Shown here: positions 57,775-64,000 of the stretch, piece by piece
Layout of the letters: each line of letters starts with the position of its first letter
How positions within the stretch are numbered: position 1 is the stretch's first letter
DNA from: Welwitschia mirabilis
Taxonomy: Eukaryota > Gnetophyta > Gnetopsida > Welwitschiales
Direction: 5' to 3'
Length of the DNA: 64,000 bases
NCBI GenBank assembly: GCA_051453625.1
Contig: JBOZIK010000001.1
Coordinates: 148,618,526 to 148,682,525, forward strand
Notes under the pieces: model-generated
What the model was told of the DNA's origin: nothing
The model's input: the letters and a program-made list of their open reading frames with translations, nothing else
Database searches by the model: none
Made by a program: the position numbers and the translations under genes

Positions 57775-60700
57775 TCTCTTATTTAGATTTTGAAATTTGT
57801 GCTATCGAAGTTTTATCATTTTACTCTCTTTTCCTCCAATTGATTTTACTCCAAAATGATTGTATACCTTTTATGTTCTATCAATTTATTTCTATTTGAT
57901 TTATCCCTTATTTTCTAAAAATACAATACTTGAGTGCATCTTTTACATAACTAGTTATACCTCTCAATAGTTAAGTCCTTATCTTTTAGAAAAAAGTACA
58001 TCTTAAAATGGCTTAATTAAAACCTCCAACATGAACACCTAGGAAATTTAGAAGTTAATGGATAGAAGGTTAAAAATCATTGAAATATCTATTGATTAAA
58101 TCTTGAACATAATAGAAGAACTTATTTTGGGTTCTTCTCCTACCATTATCTAAATTCTTCCTTAACCGATTCTTTTGGTAAACATCATACTATCACTTAA
58201 ACATCTTTAACTTAACTAAATGTTTTACTTTATGAAGTTAAAATGACTAATAAATCTTTTACTTGAGTTTTCTAAGTGATAAGATTGGATTCATCTAATT
58301 ATAACATATTCACATGTCCATGAACTTTGTTTTGAAGGAAGATGCCTTTGTTTCTTTTATTCTCTCTTAATGATATAAGTCTAATTGTTTAAGATGTTCT
58401 TCCTTATTTCTTATTTTATTACTTCATCCTTATGAGTACTTGGTCATGTAAAATTTATCACTCTTTTCACTATTTTATTTTAAAAAAGAAAAAAACAAAA
58501 TTAATAATAATCATGATCTTTTGTATCTGAGCTAAAATCATGATTACTATGATGTCCTACCATAAGCACACTAAGGTAAATTTTCCCAAGAAAGGCCTTT
58601 AGTAGTGTGATATGATAGTTATGAGAACTCTATTGGTGGATCAATTAGCTATGCTATATAGGTTCTTACTCCTCTGACAGTGGTTACACTTCCCTCATCA
58701 TAGAAAATTAATTTTTATTTAGAGGCTATGAAATCAGTGATATCCTTGGTGTCATCAGAGGAATTGCTTGTTTTCTAGACTAATCTTTGCATATAGAAAT
58801 TTTACATGATCATTATACTTTTTGGATTCTAGTGTCATTTTGGATATAAGCAAGTGAGCTTATTTTTGAGTAACACTTGATTTTATCATTTCTTAATTGT
58901 AAACATTAGATATACTTGGTCTCATCATAACCATTACCTATTCAAGTGGTGTTTTATGAGTTTTTTACATTATGTCATGCATTATTATTAAGTGATTTTA
59001 TTATTTCTACCAAGGGTCTTTGATAAGTTAAAATTTTGGGTAGGTAAACAATATTTTTCATATTCCTAATTGTCCATTTTTACTATATTTTTCTTAATTG
59101 TTTTGCGTAGAATTTTCAAAGTTATTTATGTATCTTTTATTATATAATAATTAGAACTTGATCATTTGGTAGTTTTTTAGCTTTTTTTCCCAGTCATAGT
59201 CTTTATTTATAAGGGTTATTTTTCTTTTAGCATTTCATTAATGCATTTCTTTCACTTTGATTGATGTGTTTCTCTTGTTTTAAGTTAAAATTTTTTCCAT
59301 TTTTCTGCTTTTAACTTTGCATATGTCCACTTATAAATTCTTAAATGCTTATTGAGTTTGGGATACATTTGAAGAATTCTTTTGAGCATTTAATCCTTTT
59401 ACTTAGTGCATTATTATGGTATCATAAGTATCTTTCATCATGGTTATGTTTTTTAGGATAATTCTTCACTTTTTACCTTCTTCTTAGTTTTTTGATACTT
59501 TTTAATACTTGATTGGTTTCATATTTTTTTGGTTTTTTGTATCTTTCCAACATCTTATTTGATTAGTATTGTTCCACATCTATCATCCACTTGATAGATA
59601 GGATAACAATTATTCTGTTTATACTATTGCACTCTGGAACATCCTACTTTATCGATTAAGGTTGGGGACCGAGGGAAAAGGGGGGTTGGGGGGTGGGGGA
59701 AGGGGGAGTGGGGGGGATATAATATGATTTTAATCTTCTTGAAAGATATTAAGCATAATTTTAAATTTAAATATCTCATTTTTGAGCTTTCATGATACAC
59801 ATTTGCGATAAGTTATTTGGATATAATTTCATGTTACTTAAATAAAATTTCATGGACATTATCTAATAAGCACACAATAGCACACTCATAGAGTTTTCTT
59901 GTAGCTATGTTTCAGGACATCTAAGACATCATAAATAAGGAAAGTAAATGTTATGATTACTATTTATGCTTTACCCCTTGTATATTACTTAATGAAACTT
60001 GTTTTCATCATTTTGAATTATCATAATTAATATTCTTTTTGGTGCATTTCATACTACTTTTTAATGATTATAAGTTCATAGCACATTTTATTTATCTTCC
60101 TTAGCTTGGTGCATTTACCTCCTTTATCATGCCTTGATTTATCACAATTCTGAGCCATTTTCCATATTTTGAATTCTTTTATACTTTTCTAAAACATACT
60201 TAATGCTATTTGAACTTAATTAATTCTACTAATCATTCCAAATTTTTTGATCTTTTTGAAAAAGCTTGTCATCCTGCCTGTTGTCTAGATGACCAGGTAG
60301 ATGACATATAAATATATTTTGAGCATTAAATATTTCTCTTTCATATTTTTATACTATTTTTTGATCTTCCTTTCTTGAAAAAAATACTATTTTCAAGCTT
60401 GCTTATTTAGCTTATTTGTACTTTGGAGGGTGGACATATATTTTTAGATATTTTTACAAAATTTTAAATTTTTGAGGGTTATTTTTACATTTTTGTAAGA
60501 CATATCTATAATGTTATAATCTAATTATGATAACCTACTATTTGAGTGATATGAATATGAATATTGTTTAGTAAAATGTGTACTTAACAATAGAATACTT
60601 AAAGTTTGTTTTCCTTAAAGGAATGATATAAGTAATTCATAAGATCATGGATGAAAAGAATACTATTATGATTGATTATTTTTGATATTTTTCTTTTGTA

Positions 60701-61163
60701 AATTAAGCTTACAAACTCAATGTTTAATCTATAAATATTCCTTTTTAGTTGTTACTTTTTTTAATTATATATGCATATCATTTATCTAAGTAATTATGGT
60801 CATATCTCATAATGATTTTTTTATTATCACATCTAATTACTATATTTTTAATGTGATAAATGTTTTAATTAAGGGGATAATGCACTAGTAAGTATTTGGA
60901 TATTAATTTTTGATAAATATGATTAGAGGAAATTAATTTTATAGATTGATTTTTAAAAACTTATCATTTCCATTATTATCTGGATGATAGTCTGGACAAC
61001 ACCACTATCAAGGTCAAGCATTTTAGTATTTTTAATTTTGTGATTTGCTCTTAATACTAAGAATTATAAACTTAAACTAAATATCCCTAGTTAGTGTTTT
61101 ATCTTAGTCAATTTGACTTGCAATTATAGTTGTCTCTCAACTTTATTAGGAACTAATAAGCCT
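57775..61163 (+). other. 3' non-coding region of D/C
   Basis: About 3.4 kb without credible ORFs. Blocks are shared with F, G and E (58550-58750, 58900-58990). It contains the G-rich tract at 59661-59716 and TCATC-type motifs near 59583, 60265-60305 and 60975-60990. Confidence 0.65.
59661..59716 (+). repeat. G-rich tract with seven G runs
   Basis: Runs of 4, 3, 6, 6, 5, 5 and 7 G separated by 1-4 other bases, a strong G-quadruplex pattern in DNA that is otherwise AT-rich. The partner position in E (48135-48170, reversed) has only one run of six. Confidence 0.85.
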
Positions 61164-61176
61164 AAGTAGAGGGCTA
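61164..61176 (+). promoter_or_regulatory. Polypurine tract of C/D
   Basis: AAGTAGAGGGCTA directly before the 3' LTR, one base different from AAGTGGAGGGCTA in G. Confidence 0.8.
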
Positions 61177-62383
61177 TGTTGTGATGCTAAATTATATATT
61201 TTTGATGGGGTATTTTGAGTGGTTTTATAGAACATTTAGATAGGTTTAAGTACAAAATAATGATTATTAAGAATCAAGGAAAAAATCATGAAAATGTGTA
61301 AATACTAATACATTTGAAGAAATTTTGTACTAACTATTCTACTTTATATTTTAAGGAGGAATTAATGAGCTTCAAGGATAATTTAACTTAATAAAGAGAT
61401 TTAAGAAGTCTATCACGCTTTTCATTGTCCAAACGACATACCAAGATGACACTAGAATGTAACTTGATTAAAATGAAAGATAAATATAGAGTTACATTAA
61501 TTTCACATCATCTCTACCATCATTTAGATGATATACAAGACGATAATCTAATTTTAGTTAATGTACCAAACTTCGCCTAACTTATGTAATGTATCATGTG
61601 ATTTTTGTGTGCTATTAGGGTTTTAGTTGCATTTGTTATATTTCTATTTTTAAGTATATTATTTTTAATGAATACCACCTTTGACCTCAACTCCGATTAT
61701 CTTCTTTAGACCAAAAATTCTCATGACAAGAGATTAAAAGGTAGAGCTCCATCCATTAGTTGTAGAGAGGAGTCTTCCTTAGGGTTGGACTATGTCTCCT
61801 TTATTGAGGTTCTACTACTTTGTAACAGATGTTGATTCAAATTTTAATGAAAATATTCTTTTTCTTTTATTATATTCATATGCATGTTCCTTATGGTTTA
61901 TATTTCTTATGATTCTATGATAGCTTCGTCTGTGATATATATCATCAAGGACAACATTTGCTAAGGTTGAAATCATTAGTTTAGGATATTGCATTGCAAT
62001 TATATTTCTTAGATTAATCATTTCATATTTTTCATATTTTATTTGATGTACTTAATAGCTTAGGTTGACTAGAGTTAGTGATAATTTTCTTGATTGATTT
62101 AGGTTTTGCAAGCCTATAGAGATTTGGTAGTTAGATAGATGTTACATTTAGAGTAGACTACATTTGCATTTGCATTGTGTTTTTAATTTTCTTGCATTAT
62201 AAATTTTCATTGTGAATCTTTCATTTATGAAAAGTAATTCTCTTTCTTCTCACCTAGTGGATTAGATCAATTATATCATTTGGTTGACTCCTATCTATTT
62301 TAGTATGTTGTGTTTATGAATATATTTGTAATTGATAGGATTTGATAAAGAACGTAATGTTTGCATAAATATGCATTGCAACA
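61177..62383 (+). repeat. 3' LTR of C
   Basis: Starts TGTTGTGATGCT, ends CATTGCAACA, 1207 bases, collinear with 42750-43967. Confidence 0.82.
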
Positions 62384-62805
62384 AATGACCATAAAGAAAA
62401 GGTTCTATAATCATGTAGTATAATGAAATATGAAATATAATATTGAAAAAGCCTTAGAAAATAGAACTTTCTAATCACCAATGTACATGAAAAATCATTA
62501 AATAATATAAAAATCCAATGCTTTTGGAGTTGCTATGATTACCATGTATTCTATTTGTCAATGGAATTAAAAGTAGAATTTGACTATTAAACAGTGGAAT
62601 CTTCTTAAGCTTTCTAATAATATAAATTTGATGCTATTAATTTAAATTTTTTAGTTTATTTAATGTTTGCTATAATGAATGGATTATTTATTTATCTTGA
62701 GTCTTTCTATGTTAGTGTGTATATAGCTTTTTGGATGCACTCGTAGCTGCCAAAAATTTCTTTTATACTTATTATAGTGCATACTTATGTGATTATAATA
62801 ACTTT
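62384..62805. other. Unassigned DNA right of C
   Basis: Probably the continuation of the family-B interior interrupted at 42749, but nothing specific is recognised. Confidence 0.4.
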
Positions 62806-63563
62806 CATTAAATATTGTTAATCACAAATACTTGTACAAATATAACACACTAGAGTAAACCCAAAATGTTGTAATCCATTGAAGAAACTAGGTTCAAAGA
62901 TAGAGAATTTATTTTCATAATGTATTTTTATATCTTTCTTTTTAAGGTTTAAAATAAAAACCAACAATTTAAAGAAATAAAAGCACTAATGTAATGTAAA
63001 TGCAAACTACTCTAAATTTAATATTTTTCTAACTATCAAATCTTTGTCATCAAGATTGACATTGTATAACCTTGATTAATTAAAAAACTATCATTAATCC
63101 TAACCAACCTAAGCTATCAAGTGCATCAAACAAAATATTAAAAACATACAATGATTAGTATGTGAAATATAAAATGTAATAGAAATTCCTAAAATAATGA
63201 TTTTAACCTTGAAAAAAGTTTTCCTTGATGACCTATATTAATTATAAATTAGTTACAAAATCATAACCAGCACAAACCATAAGGAACATGCACATAAATA
63301 TATAACATTAAAAGAAGATTTTCGTTCAAGTTAAACCAAAATCTTGATGCAAAGCAATAGCATCTCAATGAAGGAAATGCAACCCAACACCAAGGAACAA
63401 TTTTCTTTATGGCTAACAAACAAATATACTACACTTTGATCTCCTGTCATGAGAATTTTTAATGTTAAAGAAGATGATTAAATTAAAGAGAAAAGGAGTT
63501 ATTTATTTACAATGACAAACTCTAATAATAGTAAATTTAATAGATGCATTGAAAACCCTATTG
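62806..63563 (-). repeat. Truncated minus-strand Athila-type LTR
   Basis: From about 62810 the text follows the G/E LTR order: 'aacacactagagtaaaccc', 'aatgttgtaatcc', the 'gatttcaaccttgaaaaaag' position, and 'ttgatctcctgtcatgagaa' near 63437. The usual start (TGTTGC...TTATGCA) is missing and the right end is lost in the gap. Confidence 0.65.
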
Positions 63564-64000
63564 NNNNNNNNNNNNNNNNNNNNNNNNNNNNNNNNNNNNN
63601 NNNNNNNNNNNNNNNNNNNNNNNNNNNNNNNNNNNNNNNNNNNNNNNNNNNNNNNNNNNNNNNNNNNNNNNNNNNNNNNNNNNNNNNNNNNNNNNNNNNN
63701 NNNNNNNNNNNNNNNNNNNNNNNNNNNNNNNNNNNNNNNNNNNNNNNNNNNNNNNNNNNNNNNNNNNNNNNNNNNNNNNNNNNNNNNNNNNNNNNNNNNN
63801 NNNNNNNNNNNNNNNNNNNNNNNNNNNNNNNNNNNNNNNNNNNNNNNNNNNNNNNNNNNNNNNNNNNNNNNNNNNNNNNNNNNNNNNNNNNNNNNNNNNN
63901 NNNNNNNNNNNNNNNNNNNNNNNNNNNNNNNNNNNNNNNNNNNNNNNNNNNNNNNNNNNNNNNNNNNNNNNNNNNNNNNNNNNNNNNNNNNNNNNNNNNN
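63564..64000. other. Assembly gap (437 N) to window end
   Basis: Unresolved bases. Confidence 0.95.

Larger units (their letters stand above)
42750..62383 (+). mobile_element. Element C: non-autonomous LTR retrotransposon carrying nested E and D
   Basis: The 5' LTR (42750-43967) and 3' LTR (61177-62383) match each other better than any other LTR here. Between them: primer site, leader, a gag-like ORF with tandem repeats, an acidic region, the inserted minus-strand element E (45810-53781), the rest of the acidic region, then a second 5' LTR and a full interior (D) that runs into the shared 3' end. No protease, RT or integrase was seen. Flanking target duplications are not clear. Confidence 0.75.

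Noticed and set aside
42745-62388. Target-site duplication of element C
   Set aside because: Left flank ACTAG and right flank AATGA do not match convincingly.

Overview
This is non-coding, repeat-dominated nuclear DNA from a seed plant with a large genome. The evidence is plant-specific Athila-type Ty3/Gypsy retrotransposons, a remnant of a plant uridine/nucleoside hydrolase exon, a very low GC content, and runs of N typical of a draft scaffold. The LINE at the left end has a YVDD-type reverse transcriptase with an SPTLFG motif rather than the usual angiosperm L1 form. That hints weakly at a gymnosperm or other non-angiosperm, but I cannot name the species. No intact host gene was found. Most in-frame stops in the element genes sit where the family has Gln, Arg or Trp, which fits C-to-T decay of methylated DNA.

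Layout. 1-2710: two successive partial copies of one decayed LINE around an N gap. 3083-3301: minus-strand J-domain (DnaJ) fragment. 4351-4600: probable end of a CACTA-type DNA transposon. 6795-6991: one exon-like piece of a nucleoside hydrolase, cut by the start of an LTR of family B (TGTCAYGTCC start, initiator-Met-tRNA-type primer site). 9484-10740: the least decayed part of the window, with a tRNA-like unit and a small GC island. 10741-12640: more family B pieces, including a triplicated LTR-end/primer-site unit. 12869-25078: a complete Athila-like element (called F) with matching 5-bp target duplications and recognisable gag, protease, RT, RNase H and integrase, all broken. 25130-41024: a duplicated family-B LTR segment (A and A'), each invaded at the same base by a minus-strand Athila relative (G). 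The first copy keeps internal gag-protease sequence but no RT or integrase; the second is reduced to a solo LTR. 41025-42749: the end of the family-B LTR, its primer site and internal DNA. 42750-62383: a plus-strand element (C) interrupted by a minus-strand relative (E) and a further copy (D). 62384-63563: older flanking DNA and a truncated LTR.

Relations. F could once have supplied all enzymes. G lacks RT and integrase. C, D and E lack every recognisable enzyme, and instead encode a basic protein ending in a 10-residue tandem repeat (F/P-M-x-Y-Y-E-E type), an acidic stretch and a hydrophobic/serine-rich downstream ORF. All share related LTR ends, the same class of primer site (decayed tRNA-Asp type), the same polypurine tract and a long 3' non-coding region. 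The simplest reading is a set of non-autonomous derivatives that used an Athila partner in trans. The non-autonomous family with the repeat protein is the best candidate for something not previously described.
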